A stretch of 64,000 nucleotides of DNA from Pseudomonadota bacterium (GTDB taxonomy: Bacteria > Pseudomonadota > Alphaproteobacteria > Rhodobacterales > Rhodobacteraceae), in NCBI GenBank assembly GCA_018240425.1, contig JAFEFU010000072.1:1-64000 (forward strand), given 5' to 3'. Under the pieces are notes generated by a model that searched no databases, had not been told where the DNA came from, and saw nothing but the letters and a program-made list of their open reading frames with translations. Each line of letters begins with the position of its first letter. Positions within the stretch are counted from its first letter, which is position 1. The translations under genes and the position numbers were made by a program. Shown one piece after another: positions 8,427 through 17,700 of this stretch.

Positions 8427-9263
8427 ATGAGGACGATCCGCGACCTGCCCGCGCTGCGCGCGCGCGTCCATGACTGGAAGGAGGCCGGCGAAAGCGTCGG
8501 CCTTGTCCCGACGATGGGGGCGCTTCACGCCGGGCACCTCGCGCTGGTGCAGGCCGCCCGCGCCGCCTGCGACCGGGTGATCGTCACCCTGTTCGTCAAT
8601 CCCCGCCAGTTCGACCGGCCCGAGGATCTGGCCAGGTACCCCCGCACCGAGGAAGGCGACGCGACCCTTCTGCAACCGCATGGCGTGGATGTGCTGTTCG
8701 CCCCCGATGCCGCCACCGTCTATCCGCCGGGCTTCGCGACCAGCGTGTCGGTGGCGGGCCTGCCCGATGTTCTGTGCGGCGCCCACCGGCCCGGCCATTT
8801 CGACGGCGTGGCGACGGTGGTGACCAAGCTTCTTCTGATGACCGGCGCGACCAGCGCCTTTTTCGGTGAGAAGGACTGGCAGCAGTTGCAGGTCATCCGC
8901 CGGCTGGTGGCGGATCTGAACATTCCGGTCCGCATCACCGGCTGCCCGACCGTGCGCGAGCGCGACGGGCTGGCGCTGTCCTCGCGCAACCAGCGCCTGG
9001 GGCCGCCCGAACGGCTGGCCGCACCCGCGCTTCACCGCGAGATGGCCACCGCCGCCGGAGCGATCGCGCGCGGTGCCGGGGTCGGGGACAGCCTTGCCGC
9101 CGCCCGGTCGCGCCTGATCACCGCGGGGTTTTCGCAGGTGGAATATCTGGAACTCCGCGCCGGCGACACGCTCGCCCTGCTCGAGGCGCCGGCAGCGGGC
9201 GCGCGACTCTTTGCGGCAGCCTGGATCGGCGGGGTACGGCTGATCGACAATATCGCGGTGTGA
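8427..9263 (+). CDS. panC: Pantoate--beta-alanine ligase
   Basis: Condenses pantoate with beta-alanine, using ATP, to give pantothenate. The 278-residue protein has the nucleotidyltransferase HxGH-like signature in [27 protein letters not shown] of the pantoate pocket, [13 protein letters not shown], and [10 protein letters not shown] in the place of KMSKS. The start at 8427 gives the standard N-terminus [11 protein letters not shown]; longer in-frame versions run into panB. It is the second gene of the panBC operon. Confidence 0.97.
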   Translation: MRTIRDLPALRARVHDWKEAGESVGLVPTMGALHAGHLALVQAARAACDRVIVTLFVNPRQFDRPEDLARYPRTEEGDATLLQPHGVDVLFAPDAATVYPPGFATSVSVAGLPDVLCGAHRPGHFDGVATVVTKLLLMTGATSAFFGEKDWQQLQVIRRLVADLNIPVRITGCPTVRERDGLALSSRNQRLGPPERLAAPALHREMATAAGAIARGAGVGDSLAAARSRLITAGFSQVEYLELRAGDTLALLEAPAAGARLFAAAWIGGVRLIDNIAV

Positions 9264-9318
9264 CCGCCGGCAGATCACCTGGCGCGAACGGCGCAGGCGA
9301 GGGCTTCACGCCCCCGCA

Positions 9319-9349
9319 CCCCCGTGGGATATTCGGGCCAAGTGAAAGG
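9319..9349 (+). repeat. Dispersed intergenic motif, copy 1
   Basis: CCCCCGTGGGATATTCGGG followed by CCAAGTGAAAGG. It shares the core CCCCCG-N-GG-N-ATATT with sequences at 22670-22695 and, inverted, 45761-45779. It sits directly before the ribosome site of the next gene, outside any coding frame. Confidence 0.5.
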
Positions 9350-9355
9350 TTGGAG

Positions 9356-10351
9356 ATGCAGGCCGGACCGCGAAATCTCATCACCGATGTCGAGGGGCTT
9401 CTGGTCGGCAATGCCGACGATGATGCGCTGAGGTCCGGGGTCACGGTGCTGACCGCCGCGAAGCCCTTCGTGGCGGCGGTTCAGGTGATGGGCGGCGCGC
9501 CCGGCACGCGCGAGACCGACCTTCTGGCCCCCGACCGTCTGGTGGGCGAGGTCGATGCGTTGGTGCTGGCTGGCGGATCAGCTCACGGGCTGGCGGCGGC
9601 TGGCGGTGTTTCGGACGCGCTGCGCGCCAGCGGGCGGGGCTACCGGGTGGGCAGCGAGGTCGTGCCGATCGTCCCGGCGGCAATCGTCTTCGACCTGTTG
9701 AACGGCGGGCGCAAGGACTGGGCCGCCAACCCCTATCCCGGCCTTGGCGCCCGGGCGCTTGCGGCAGCGGCGGCGGCGTTCGCGATCGGAGCGGCGGGGG
9801 CGGGACGGGGCGCTCTGGCGCGCGGACTGAAGGGCGGTCTGGGGTCGGCGTCCTGCATCCTCGACAACGGCCTGACCGTCGGCGCGCTGGTCGTGGTGAA
9901 TTCGCTGGGCGCCGTGACCGTTGGCGAAGGCCCGCACTTCTGGGCCGCGCCTTGGGAACTGGACGGGGAGTTCGGGGGGCTGGGTCCGGCGCCGCGCCAC
10001 CAGCCCCGGGCGGAACCCGCGCCGTCCAAGGCGGCGGGCGAGGCGACGACCATCGCCATCGTCGCGACCGATGCCGCGCTGACCAAGGCCCAGGCCCAGC
10101 GCCTTGCCACCGCCGCCCATGCCGGCCTGTCGCGCGCCATCGTCCCATCGCAGACGCTTCTGGACGGGGATCTGGTCTTTGCCGTCTCGACCGGGGCGCG
10201 ACCGATCGGGGACCGGGTCGCGGGCGAATTCGCGCTTGGCCACGCCGCCGCCGCCTGCCTGTCGCGCGCCATCGCCCGCGCCGTCCACGCGGCGAAGGCA
10301 GAGCCGGGGGACCTGCTGCCCGCCTGGCGCGCCCGGTTCGGACAGGAATAG
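9356..10351 (+). CDS. P1 family peptidase (DmpA/ornithine acetyltransferase fold)
   Basis: A 331-residue self-processing hydrolase of the DmpA/L-aminopeptidase group. The segment GGLGSASCILDNG has the Gly-Ser site where these precursors cut themselves to expose the nucleophile. It is followed by VGALVVVNSLG, a family signature. VLAGGSAHGLAAAGGV is the oxyanion-hole region near the N-terminus. The ATG at 9356 is chosen because the sequence before it is the dispersed intergenic motif. The enzyme probably removes N-terminal residues from amides or small peptides; the true substrate is unknown. The dipeptidase that follows suggests a shared peptide-degrading role. Confidence 0.88.
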   Translation: MQAGPRNLITDVEGLLVGNADDDALRSGVTVLTAAKPFVAAVQVMGGAPGTRETDLLAPDRLVGEVDALVLAGGSAHGLAAAGGVSDALRASGRGYRVGSEVVPIVPAAIVFDLLNGGRKDWAANPYPGLGARALAAAAAAFAIGAAGAGRGALARGLKGGLGSASCILDNGLTVGALVVVNSLGAVTVGEGPHFWAAPWELDGEFGGLGPAPRHQPRAEPAPSKAAGEATTIAIVATDAALTKAQAQRLATAAHAGLSRAIVPSQTLLDGDLVFAVSTGARPIGDRVAGEFALGHAAAACLSRAIARAVHAAKAEPGDLLPAWRARFGQE

Positions 10352-10429
10352 CCCGGGAGGCGGCCTTGTTCGTGGCTGTGCTTTATGCCACCCATGCGGC
10401 GGACGAAGCGGAACGAAAGGGCCCGCCAG

Positions 10430-11491
10430 ATGATCCCGGTATTCGACGGGCACAACGACCTTCTCCTGCGCCTTCACTCCATGCCGGGCGCGCGCGACGC
10501 GATCTGGAGCGGAACCGAGGGCGGCGGCCATCTCGACCTGCCGCGCATGAAGGCGGGCGGGTTCGCGGGCGGGTTCTTCGCGATCTACATCCCCTCGGGC
10601 GCCTTCGACGGCGCGATCGACCTCGCGACGCTCGACGCGCTGATGAACAAGCCGCCCTTCGACCTGCCCCTGCCGCCGATGATCGGCCGGGATCAGGCCC
10701 AGCCGGTGGCCCTGTCGCAGGCGGCGCACCTCCTGGCGCTCGAGCGGACCGGCACCCTGTCGATCTGCCGGTCGGTTGCCGAGATCCGCGCCAGCATGGC
10801 GGCGGGACGGATCGCCGCGATCATGCACATGGAGGGTGCCGAGGCCATCGACGAGGGACTGGACGCCCTGCATGTCTGGCACGCGCTCGGACTGCGGTCC
10901 CTGGGGCCGGTCTGGTCGCGCCCGACGGCCTTCGGCCACGGCGTGCCCTTCCGCTTTCCCGGCTCGCCCGACACCGGGCCGGGCCTGACCGATGCCGGCA
11001 AGCGGCTGGTCAGGGAATGCAACCGGCTGAAGATCATGCTGGACCTGTCGCACCTGAACGAGGCCGGTTTCAACGACATCGCCGCCCTGTCTGACGCGCC
11101 GCTGGTCGCCACCCACTCGAACGCCCATGCCGTCACCCCCTCGACCCGGAACCTGACCGACCGCCAGCTGGCGGTGATCCGCGAGTCGGGGGGAATGGTG
11201 GGGCTGAACTATGCCACCGTCTTCCTGCGCGAGGACGGGCGGCGCGAATCCTTCCCTGGCTGGGAGCCGGTCCTGCGCCATCTCGACCACCTGCTGAGTC
11301 ACCTGGGCGAGGATCACGTCGGCCTCGGTTCGGACTTCGACGGGGCCGAGATGCCCGCGGACCTCGGCGACGTGGCCGGGCAACCGCGGCTTCTGGCCGC
11401 GCTTGAGGCGCATGGCTTCGGAGCGGCGCTGATCCGCAAGATCGCCCATGAGAACTGGCTGGCGCTCCTGACCCGGACATGGGGCGGCTGA
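10430..11491 (+). CDS. Membrane-dipeptidase-type peptidase M19
   Basis: A 353-residue zinc peptidase of the renal dipeptidase family, cutting dipeptides including D-amino-acid-containing ones. DGHNDLLLR (near residues 5-13) gives the first His-x-Asp zinc pair. HMEGAEAI carries the bridging Glu. DLSHLNEAGF and ATHSNAHAV supply the later His, and GLGSDFDG the final Asp. The start at 10430 places the HxD motif at the usual distance from the N-terminus. No signal peptide is seen, so it is probably cytoplasmic. The next gene begins one base after the stop codon. Confidence 0.92.
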   Translation: MIPVFDGHNDLLLRLHSMPGARDAIWSGTEGGGHLDLPRMKAGGFAGGFFAIYIPSGAFDGAIDLATLDALMNKPPFDLPLPPMIGRDQAQPVALSQAAHLLALERTGTLSICRSVAEIRASMAAGRIAAIMHMEGAEAIDEGLDALHVWHALGLRSLGPVWSRPTAFGHGVPFRFPGSPDTGPGLTDAGKRLVRECNRLKIMLDLSHLNEAGFNDIAALSDAPLVATHSNAHAVTPSTRNLTDRQLAVIRESGGMVGLNYATVFLREDGRRESFPGWEPVLRHLDHLLSHLGEDHVGLGSDFDGAEMPADLGDVAGQPRLLAALEAHGFGAALIRKIAHENWLALLTRTWGG

Positions 11492-11492
11492 C

Positions 11493-12698
11493 ATGGCGCT
11501 GCCGCGGCTGGAGAACGCCCTCGCCCGCCGCGTCTTCCTGTCCGCGCAGGCCCTGGCCGAACCGCCGGTCGGCCCGGCCCGCGGCGCCGACCTTCTGGCG
11601 CTGATCCGTCGGCTGGGCTTCGTGCAGGTGGACAGCATCAACACCGTCGAGCGCGCCCACCACATGATCCTGTGGACCCGCCGGCAGTCCTACCGCCCCG
11701 AGGCGCTGAAGCCGCTTCTGGAGCGCGACCGCCTGCTGTTCGAGCACTGGACCCATGACGCGGCGATCATTCCGACCGAGTTCCTGCCCTTCTGGCAGTT
11801 GCGCTTCGCCCGCGACCATGCCCGCCTTCCCGACCGCTGGGAGGCATGGCAGGGCCGCGCCTTCCGCGACAAGATCGAGGATGTCCTCGTCCATGTCCGC
11901 GAACGGGGGCCGGTCGGGTCGGGCGATGTCGGCACCGACGAACGGCGCGGCACGGGCGGCTGGTGGGAGTGGCACCCGTCGAAGGCGGCGCTGGAATATC
12001 TCTGGCGCGCCGGGCGGCTCGCGGTGTCGCGGCGGGACGGGTTCGCCAAGATCTATGACCTGGCGGAACGGGTCTATCCCGCTTGTGCCGAGGCAGGCCC
12101 CGAGGAAACGCTGGACTGGGCCTGCCGCTCGGCGCTTGAGCGGCTGGGCTTTGCCACCAGCGGCGAGATCGCCGCCTTCTGGGGCAAGATCGGCGCCGAC
12201 GAGGCGAAGGCATGGTGCGCCGCCGCGCTGGCGCGGGGCGAGATCGCCGAAATCCTCGTGGCCGGCGCGGACGGCAGCGACCGGCGGGTCTTCTGCTTTC
12301 CGGGGCTGCCCGAGACGGCCCCGGCCGCGCCCGATCCGCCGGACCGAATCCGCATCCTGTCGCCCTTCGACCCGGCGCTGCGCGACCGCGCCAGGACCGA
12401 GCGCCTGTTCGGCTTTCACTACCGGATCGAGGTCTTCGTGCCCGAGGCCCGGCGCCGCTATGGCTATTATGTGTTTCCGGTTCTCGAAGGCGCACGGCTG
12501 ATCGGCCGCATCGACCTGAAATGCCGGCGCGAGGAGGGAAAGCTGGCGATTTCGGCCTTCTGGCCCGAGCCGGGCGTGCGGATGGGCAGGCTCAGGCTTG
12601 AGCGGCTGACAGCCGAACTGGGGCGGCTCGGGCGCTTTGCCGGCTGCCCGGACACGGACTTTGCGACGGGCTGGATGCGCGATCCCAAAGTCTTGTAA
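11493..12698 (+). CDS. YcaQ/AlkX-type winged-helix DNA glycosylase family protein
   Basis: A 401-residue protein of the HTH_42 (YcaQ, formerly DUF1006) family. Characterised members remove bulky or cross-linked alkylated bases from DNA. The N-terminal FVQVDSINTVERAHHMILW matches the family's Q-x-D catalytic region. HWTHDAAIIP and GWWEWHPSKAALEYLWRAG are other conserved blocks, and RILSPFDPALRDRARTERLFGF is typical of the C-terminal third. Length is normal. It is one base downstream of the dipeptidase gene and therefore probably expressed with it. Its own stop codon lies inside the direct repeat at 12695-12712. Confidence 0.88.
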   Translation: MALPRLENALARRVFLSAQALAEPPVGPARGADLLALIRRLGFVQVDSINTVERAHHMILWTRRQSYRPEALKPLLERDRLLFEHWTHDAAIIPTEFLPFWQLRFARDHARLPDRWEAWQGRAFRDKIEDVLVHVRERGPVGSGDVGTDERRGTGGWWEWHPSKAALEYLWRAGRLAVSRRDGFAKIYDLAERVYPACAEAGPEETLDWACRSALERLGFATSGEIAAFWGKIGADEAKAWCAAALARGEIAEILVAGADGSDRRVFCFPGLPETAPAAPDPPDRIRILSPFDPALRDRARTERLFGFHYRIEVFVPEARRRYGYYVFPVLEGARLIGRIDLKCRREEGKLAISAFWPEPGVRMGRLRLERLTAELGRLGRFAGCPDTDFATGWMRDPKVL

Positions 12699-12712
12699 CA
12701 GTTTTGTAACAG
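12695..12712 (-). promoter_or_regulatory. Pho-box-like tandem repeat before the ABC importer operon
   Basis: GTAACAG (12695-12701) and GTAACAG (12706-12712) are separated by TTTT, an 11-base period. On the minus strand this reads CTGTTACAAAACTGTTAC, close to the PhoB consensus of two CTGTCAT-like heptamers with four A/T between them. It lies about 140 bases before the substrate-binding protein gene and is inverted relative to it. The match is by eye. Confidence 0.45.
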
Positions 12713-12849
12713 TTCGGTTGCAAGCCGCGCGATTCCTCGTTTAGGTAAGGCAGCTTTCCCAAGGCCATCGCGAAATTGTCACGCGCGGCCGGTAAGGCGA
12801 TCCGCAGCCCAACAACGGGCCCGGACATAACAACGGGAGACGAAAACCG

Positions 12850-13950
12850 ATGATGACGAAGAGGATCCTTTTCTCGGCCGGCGCCGTGCTGCTGGCCTCG
12901 ACCGCCCTGGTGCGCGCCGACGCCATGGCCGATCTTGAGGCCGCGGCCAAGGCCGAAGGCGCGCTGACGACCATCGCCCTGCCCCACGACTGGTGCGGCT
13001 ATGGCGCGGTGTTCGACGGCTTCAAGGCCAAGTATCCCGGGATTACCGTCAACGAACTGAACCCCGACGCCGGTTCGGCCGACGAGATCGAGGCGATCAA
13101 GGCCAACAAGGACAACAAGGGCCCGCAGGCCCCCGACGTGATCGACGTGGGCCTGGCCTTCGGCCCCTCGTCCAAGGCCGACAAGCTGACGCAACCCTAC
13201 AAGGTCTCGACCTGGGACGAGATCCCCGACAACATCAAGGATCCCGACGGCTACTGGTATGGCGACTATTACGGGGTGATGTCCTTCCTGGTGAACAAGG
13301 ATCTGGTCGCCAATCCGCCCGCCGACTGGGCCGACCTGCTGAAGCCCGAGTACAAGGGCCAGGTCGCCCTTGCCGGCGATCCGCGCGCCTCGAATCAGGC
13401 GATCCTCGCGGTCCACGCCGCGGGCCTCAGCACCGGCGCCAAGGCCGGCGCCGACGCGGGCAAGGCGGGTCTGGAGTTTTTTGCCAAGCTGAACAAGGAA
13501 GGCAACTTCGTGCCGGTCATCGGCAAGTCGGGCACCCTGGCCCAGGGCGCGACCCCGATCGTCGCCATGTGGGACTACAATGCACTCGCCGCCAAGGACG
13601 CGCTCGCCGGCAACCCGCCTGTCGACGTGGTGGTGCCCAAGACCGGGGTTCAGGCGGGCGTCTATGTCCAGGCCATCTCGGCCTATGCTCCGCACCCGAA
13701 CGCGGCCAAGCTGTGGATGGAGTATCTCTATTCGGACGAGGGCCAGCTTCTGTGGCTGAAGGGCTACTGCCACCCGGCACGCTTCAACGCGATGTCCAAG
13801 GCCGGCAAGATCCCGCAGGATCTGCTGGACAAGCTGCCGCCTGCGGCCTCCTATGAGAAAGCCATTTTCCCGACCCTCGAAGAGACCGATGCCAACAAGA
13901 AGGTCGTGACCGAGGGCTGGGACAGCGTCGTCGGCGCCAACGTCAAGTAA
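12850..13950 (+). CDS. ABC transporter substrate-binding protein
   Basis: A 366-residue periplasmic binding protein with a signal peptide ending near ALVRA at residues 19-23. The fold is of the iron/polyamine/2-aminoethylphosphonate type (SBP_bac_6/PotD-like). Recognisable blocks are ALPHDWCGYGAVFDGF, the PDVIDVGLAFG segment, a WYGDYYGVMSFLVNK stretch, and WADLLKPEYKGQVALAGDP. Ligand is not determinable from sequence. It heads a four-gene importer operon and is separated from the first permease by 80 bases holding a strong hairpin. A Pho-box-like repeat lies upstream. Context with amine-oxidising enzymes suggests a small amine-type substrate. Confidence 0.88.
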   Translation: MMTKRILFSAGAVLLASTALVRADAMADLEAAAKAEGALTTIALPHDWCGYGAVFDGFKAKYPGITVNELNPDAGSADEIEAIKANKDNKGPQAPDVIDVGLAFGPSSKADKLTQPYKVSTWDEIPDNIKDPDGYWYGDYYGVMSFLVNKDLVANPPADWADLLKPEYKGQVALAGDPRASNQAILAVHAAGLSTGAKAGADAGKAGLEFFAKLNKEGNFVPVIGKSGTLAQGATPIVAMWDYNALAAKDALAGNPPVDVVVPKTGVQAGVYVQAISAYAPHPNAAKLWMEYLYSDEGQLLWLKGYCHPARFNAMSKAGKIPQDLLDKLPPAASYEKAIFPTLEETDANKKVVTEGWDSVVGANVK

Positions 13951-13970
13951 GCGGCGCGCGTACAATACCG

Positions 13971-13995
13971 CCCGCTCCGGCCGGTCCGGGGCGGG
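13971..13995 (+). terminator. Hairpin after the substrate-binding protein gene
   Basis: CCCGCTCCGG (13971-13980) pairs with CCGGGGCGGG (13986-13995), with one T-G wobble and loop CCGGT. There is no T run, so it probably acts as an attenuator or mRNA-stabilising hairpin that keeps binding-protein message above that of the permeases. Confidence 0.55.
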
Positions 13996-14030
13996 TCAAT
14001 CATAAGAACGCCATTCCAACGGGACACTCC

Positions 14031-14906
14031 ATGAACAACGACACGCCGCCGGCAAGGCGCCTGCGACTGCCCTTGCGGTGGCTGGGCATCGCGCCGTTCC
14101 TGCTGTTCGTCACCCTGTTCCTGATCCTGCCGACGATGAACATCGTCATCGGCGCCTTCAGGACGGCCGACGGCGCCTTCACCCTGCAGAACATCATGGA
14201 CCTAGGCACCGGCTCGATCCCGGCGGCCTACTGGATCTCGATCCGCATCAGCGTCGCCTCGGCGCTCTTGGGCTGCCTGGTCGGCTTCGCGATGGCCGCG
14301 GCGATGGTCCTGGGCGGCCTGCCGAAATGGGTGCGCAGCCCGCTGCTGACCTTTTCGGGCGTCGCCTCGAACTTCGCCGGCGTGCCCCTGGCCTTCGCCT
14401 TCCTTGCCACCCTCGGCCCCCTGGGCATGGTCACCGTGTTCCTGCGCACCCAACTGGGGATCGACCTGCGCACGCTCGGCTTCAACCTGCTCAGCTTCTG
14501 GGGCCTGACGCTGACTTACCTGTTCTTCCAGATCCCGCTGATGATCCTCATCATCACCCCCGCCCTCGACGGGCTGAAGAAGGAATGGAAAGAGGCCGCC
14601 TCGATCCTGGGCGCGAGCGGGCCGCAATACTGGCGGATGGTGGCGCTGCCGATCCTGTTCCCCGCCCTTCTCGGCACCTTCGCGCTCCTCTTCGCAAATG
14701 CCTTCGGGGCGGTTGCAACCGCCATCGCGCTGACCGGATCGTCGCTGTCGATCGTGCCGATCCTGCTGTTCGCGCAGATAAGGGGCGACGTTCTGGGCAA
14801 CCCGAACCTGGGCTATGCGCTTGCCTTCGGCATGATCGTCGTCACCGGCATCGCCAACGGCGTCTATATCTGGCTGCGGGCCCGGTCAGAAAGGTGGCTG
14901 AAATGA
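14031..14906 (+). CDS. ABC transporter permease (PotB-like)
   Basis: A 291-residue inner-membrane permease with about six helices. The first spans residues 19-40. The cytoplasmic EAA loop reads EWKEAASILGASGPQYWRMV and continues to the usual LPILFPAL, the contact point for the ATPase. The last codons overlap the second permease by 4 bases (ATGA at 14903-14906), indicating translational coupling. It belongs to the spermidine/putrescine and Fe(III)-type transporter class; with the other permease it forms the translocation channel of the importer. Confidence 0.9.
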   Translation: MNNDTPPARRLRLPLRWLGIAPFLLFVTLFLILPTMNIVIGAFRTADGAFTLQNIMDLGTGSIPAAYWISIRISVASALLGCLVGFAMAAAMVLGGLPKWVRSPLLTFSGVASNFAGVPLAFAFLATLGPLGMVTVFLRTQLGIDLRTLGFNLLSFWGLTLTYLFFQIPLMILIITPALDGLKKEWKEAASILGASGPQYWRMVALPILFPALLGTFALLFANAFGAVATAIALTGSSLSIVPILLFAQIRGDVLGNPNLGYALAFGMIVVTGIANGVYIWLRARSERWLK

Positions 14907-15685
14907 ACCGGTTCTGGTCCTGGGCGGCGCTCGCGTTCGGGCTGCTCTATTTCATCCTGCCGCTCTGGGGCATGGTGATGTTTTCGCTGAAGATGCGCCG
15001 GGGGGTCCTTTCGCTGGACGCCTACGCCAAGGTCCTGGGCGACGAGCAGTTCCAGGCAACATTCAGCTATTCGACGATCATGGCGCTGTTTACCATCGCC
15101 TTCGGGGTGCTTCTGGTGGTGCCGACCGCCTATTGGGTGCGTCTGAAGCTGCCGGGCCTGCGTCCCTTCATCGAGTTCGTGACGCTGCTGCCCCTGGTGA
15201 TCCCCGCCATCGTGATCGTGTTCGGCTATATCCGGCTTTACAACACCTCGAGCTGGCTTCCCCTGACCGGCAGCACGATGGGCACCAACATCCTGCTGAT
15301 GTTCGGCTACGCCACCCTGTCCCTGCCCTACATGTACCGCGCCGTGGACACCGGCCTTCGCACCATCGACGTCGCCACCCTGACCGAGGCCGCGCAGTCC
15401 CTGGGCGCGGGCTGGATCACGATCATGACGCGGGTCATCCTTCCGAACGTGCTGGTCGCGGTCCTGTCCGGCGCCTTCCTGACCTTCGCCATCGTCATCG
15501 GCGAGTTCACGATGGCCGCGCTGCTGAACCGCCCGGCATTCGGCCCCTATCTTCAGGTTCTGGGCGCCAACCGCGCCTATGAGCCGGCGGCGCTGGCCGT
15601 CGTCTCGTTTGCAATCACCTGGGTCTGCATGGGTCTCATCCAGCTGTTCACCCACTTCTCCAAACACACGAAAGCAGCCCGCTGA
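14903..15685 (+). CDS. ABC transporter permease (PotC-like)
   Basis: A 260-residue permease, partner of the preceding one. The start at 14903 overlaps the upstream stop; a longer in-frame version would lie wholly inside the first permease gene. The first membrane helix covers about residues 6-25. The EAA loop is TLTEAAQSLGAGWITIMTRV followed by ILPNVL. The final codon overlaps the ATPase start by one base (TGATG at 15683-15687). It probably forms a heterodimer with the upstream permease. Confidence 0.9.
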   Translation: MNRFWSWAALAFGLLYFILPLWGMVMFSLKMRRGVLSLDAYAKVLGDEQFQATFSYSTIMALFTIAFGVLLVVPTAYWVRLKLPGLRPFIEFVTLLPLVIPAIVIVFGYIRLYNTSSWLPLTGSTMGTNILLMFGYATLSLPYMYRAVDTGLRTIDVATLTEAAQSLGAGWITIMTRVILPNVLVAVLSGAFLTFAIVIGEFTMAALLNRPAFGPYLQVLGANRAYEPAALAVVSFAITWVCMGLIQLFTHFSKHTKAAR

Positions 15686-16734
15686 TGGCCTTCCTCGACA
15701 TCGAACACCTGGAAAAATCCTTTGGCCAGACCAAGGTCGTGAAGGATTTCAACCTGAACATCGACAAGGGCGAGTTCGTCTCGCTCCTCGGCCCGTCGGG
15801 CTGCGGCAAGACCACGGTGCTGCGCATGGTCGCCGGGTTCGAGACGCCAAGCTCGGGCGACATCCGTATCGACGGACGCGACGTGGTGGACCTGCGCCCC
15901 AACCAGCGCAACATCGGCATGATGTTTCAGGCCTATGCGCTGTTTCCCAACCTGACGGTGGCGCAGAACGTGGGCTTCGGCCTGCGCGTCGCGGGCGTCG
16001 CGAAGTCCGAGGCGGCCGAACGGATTTCCGAGATGCTGGACCTGATCGGGCTGCCGGACCTCGGCGCCCGCTATCCGTTCCAGCTGTCGGGCGGCCAGCA
16101 GCAGCGCGTGGCGCTGGCCCGCGCCTTGGCGGTCAGGCCGCGCGTCCTGCTGCTGGACGAGCCGCTGTCGGCGCTGGACGCGAAGATCCGCGTGTCCCTG
16201 CGCGAGGAGATGCGCGCCATCCAGCGCCGGCTGGGCATCACCACGATCTTCGTCACCCACGACCAGGAAGAGGCCCTGTCGATGTCGGACCGGGTGGTGG
16301 TCATGCACCAGGGCATCGCCGAACAGTGCGGCACCCCGTTCGAGGTCTACAATCGCCCCGCGACGCGCTTCGTCGCGAACTTCGTCGGCACGCTGAACAC
16401 GTTCGAGGCCGACGTGACTGACGGCGCGTCCGGGCGGGTCAGGGTGGCGGGCCATGACCTGACGCTTGGCCGTGCCCTGCCGGCGGGCAGGGTCACGCTG
16501 GCCGCGCGGCCCGAGATGATCAGCCTCGGCGCCCATCCGGGCCGCGAGACCAGCCTGACGGGGCGGATCATCGACGTCCATTTCCTGGGATCGGTCATCC
16601 GCCTGCGCGCCGAGGTCGGCGGCGCGACGCTGGCCTTCGACACCTTCAACGACACCGACGTGCCGCCTCCGAAAGTCGGCGAGGATGTCACCCTGTCGGT
16701 GGCGGCGCGGGATCTGCTGGTGATCGGCCAATAG
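15685..16734 (+). CDS. ABC transporter ATP-binding protein (PotA-like)
   Basis: A 349-residue ATPase driving the importer. Walker A is GPSGCGKTT (about residues 36-44), the Q-loop lies in MMFQAYALFPNLTV, the signature is [15 protein letters not shown], Walker B is VLLLDEPLSALD, and the switch His is in FVTHDQEEAL. After about residue 240 comes the TOBE-type regulatory region found in polyamine, iron and aminoethylphosphonate importers. It closes the four-gene operon and converges on the RpiR gene, with 24 bases between the stops. Confidence 0.95.
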   Translation: MAFLDIEHLEKSFGQTKVVKDFNLNIDKGEFVSLLGPSGCGKTTVLRMVAGFETPSSGDIRIDGRDVVDLRPNQRNIGMMFQAYALFPNLTVAQNVGFGLRVAGVAKSEAAERISEMLDLIGLPDLGARYPFQLSGGQQQRVALARALAVRPRVLLLDEPLSALDAKIRVSLREEMRAIQRRLGITTIFVTHDQEEALSMSDRVVVMHQGIAEQCGTPFEVYNRPATRFVANFVGTLNTFEADVTDGASGRVRVAGHDLTLGRALPAGRVTLAARPEMISLGAHPGRETSLTGRIIDVHFLGSVIRLRAEVGGATLAFDTFNDTDVPPPKVGEDVTLSVAARDLLVIGQ

Positions 16735-16758
16735 GGCCTGCCCGCGCGGCCGGCGCGG

Positions 16759-17631
16759 TCACTTGCCGCGGCGGAACAGGCGGGATCGGGCGTAAAGCTC
16801 CTCCAGCCGGCGCATCCGGGTGCGGGTCTCGTCCCAGGTCAGGTTCTCGACCGCGGCCAGAAGCGTCTCGAGCAGCAAGAGGATCGCGATCGTCGAATCC
16901 CATGCCGACGGGGCCTCGACATGGGCGGCCAGCCGGTGACGGGCGATGGCCGCGGCCGGCGACAGCCACTGGTCGGTGACAAGCACCACCTCGGCCCCCT
17001 GGCTGGCGGCGATCTCGGCCAGTTGCAGGACGCCATTCTCGTAGCGTCGGATGTCGAGGACCAGCAGCACATCACCCGCCCGCATGTCGATCAGCGCCGG
17101 CGGCCAGGCGCTACTGCGCTCGGACACCATGACCACATTCTGGCGGATCACCGTCATGTGGGTGACGAAGTAGTCGGCGAGCGCATGGGTGATCCGCCCG
17201 CCTGTCGCATAGACCCGGCGCGAAGGGTCGGCCAGAAGCGCGGCGATGGCGTCGAACTCGGCATGGTCGATCTGCGCCAGCGTCGCCTGAAGGTTGCCAA
17301 TGACCGCGTCGGCGAACCGGTTCAGCATGTGGGTCTGGGGGGCGCCCTCGGCCCAGCGGTCATGCTTGGCCAGGGGCGAGATCAGCCGTTCCTCGACTTC
17401 CGAGCGCACGATGCTCTGGAAGTCGGGATAGCCCTTGTAGCCCAACTTCTGCGTCAGCCGCACCACGGTCGGGGTCGAGACCTCGGCCCCCTTGGCCAGC
17501 GCGGTGATGGAGCCGAGCGCGGCCACCGGATAGTTGCGCATGATGTGGCTTGCCAGCTGGCGCTCGGCCCGGGTCAGGCCGTCGAAGGCGGCCTTGATCT
17601 GCTGTTCGATCGTCAGCCTTGTTTTCGGCAT
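16759..17631 (-). CDS. MurR/RpiR family transcriptional regulator
   Basis: A 290-residue regulator with an N-terminal HTH_6 domain (about 1-77) and a SIS domain (about 125-265). The HTH domain contains GSITALAKGAEVSTPTVVRL, and the SIS domain is the class that senses phosphosugars or similar anions. The ATG at 17631 is chosen because GGAG lies nine bases upstream; the frame is open further but runs into the divergent gene. Placed between the importer operon and the catabolic genes and divergent from the latter, it is the likely local regulator. The direct repeat at 17701-17732 is a plausible binding site. Confidence 0.9.
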   Translation of the reverse strand: MPKTRLTIEQQIKAAFDGLTRAERQLASHIMRNYPVAALGSITALAKGAEVSTPTVVRLTQKLGYKGYPDFQSIVRSEVEERLISPLAKHDRWAEGAPQTHMLNRFADAVIGNLQATLAQIDHAEFDAIAALLADPSRRVYATGGRITHALADYFVTHMTVIRQNVVMVSERSSAWPPALIDMRAGDVLLVLDIRRYENGVLQLAEIAASQGAEVVLVTDQWLSPAAAIARHRLAAHVEAPSAWDSTIAILLLLETLLAAVENLTWDETRTRMRRLEELYARSRLFRRGK

Positions 17632-17700
17632 GTCAGTCACTCCGGCGCGTTGGAAAAGATCATAACAGAATTCGATCGTCAGAAAACATATTGACAGCGC

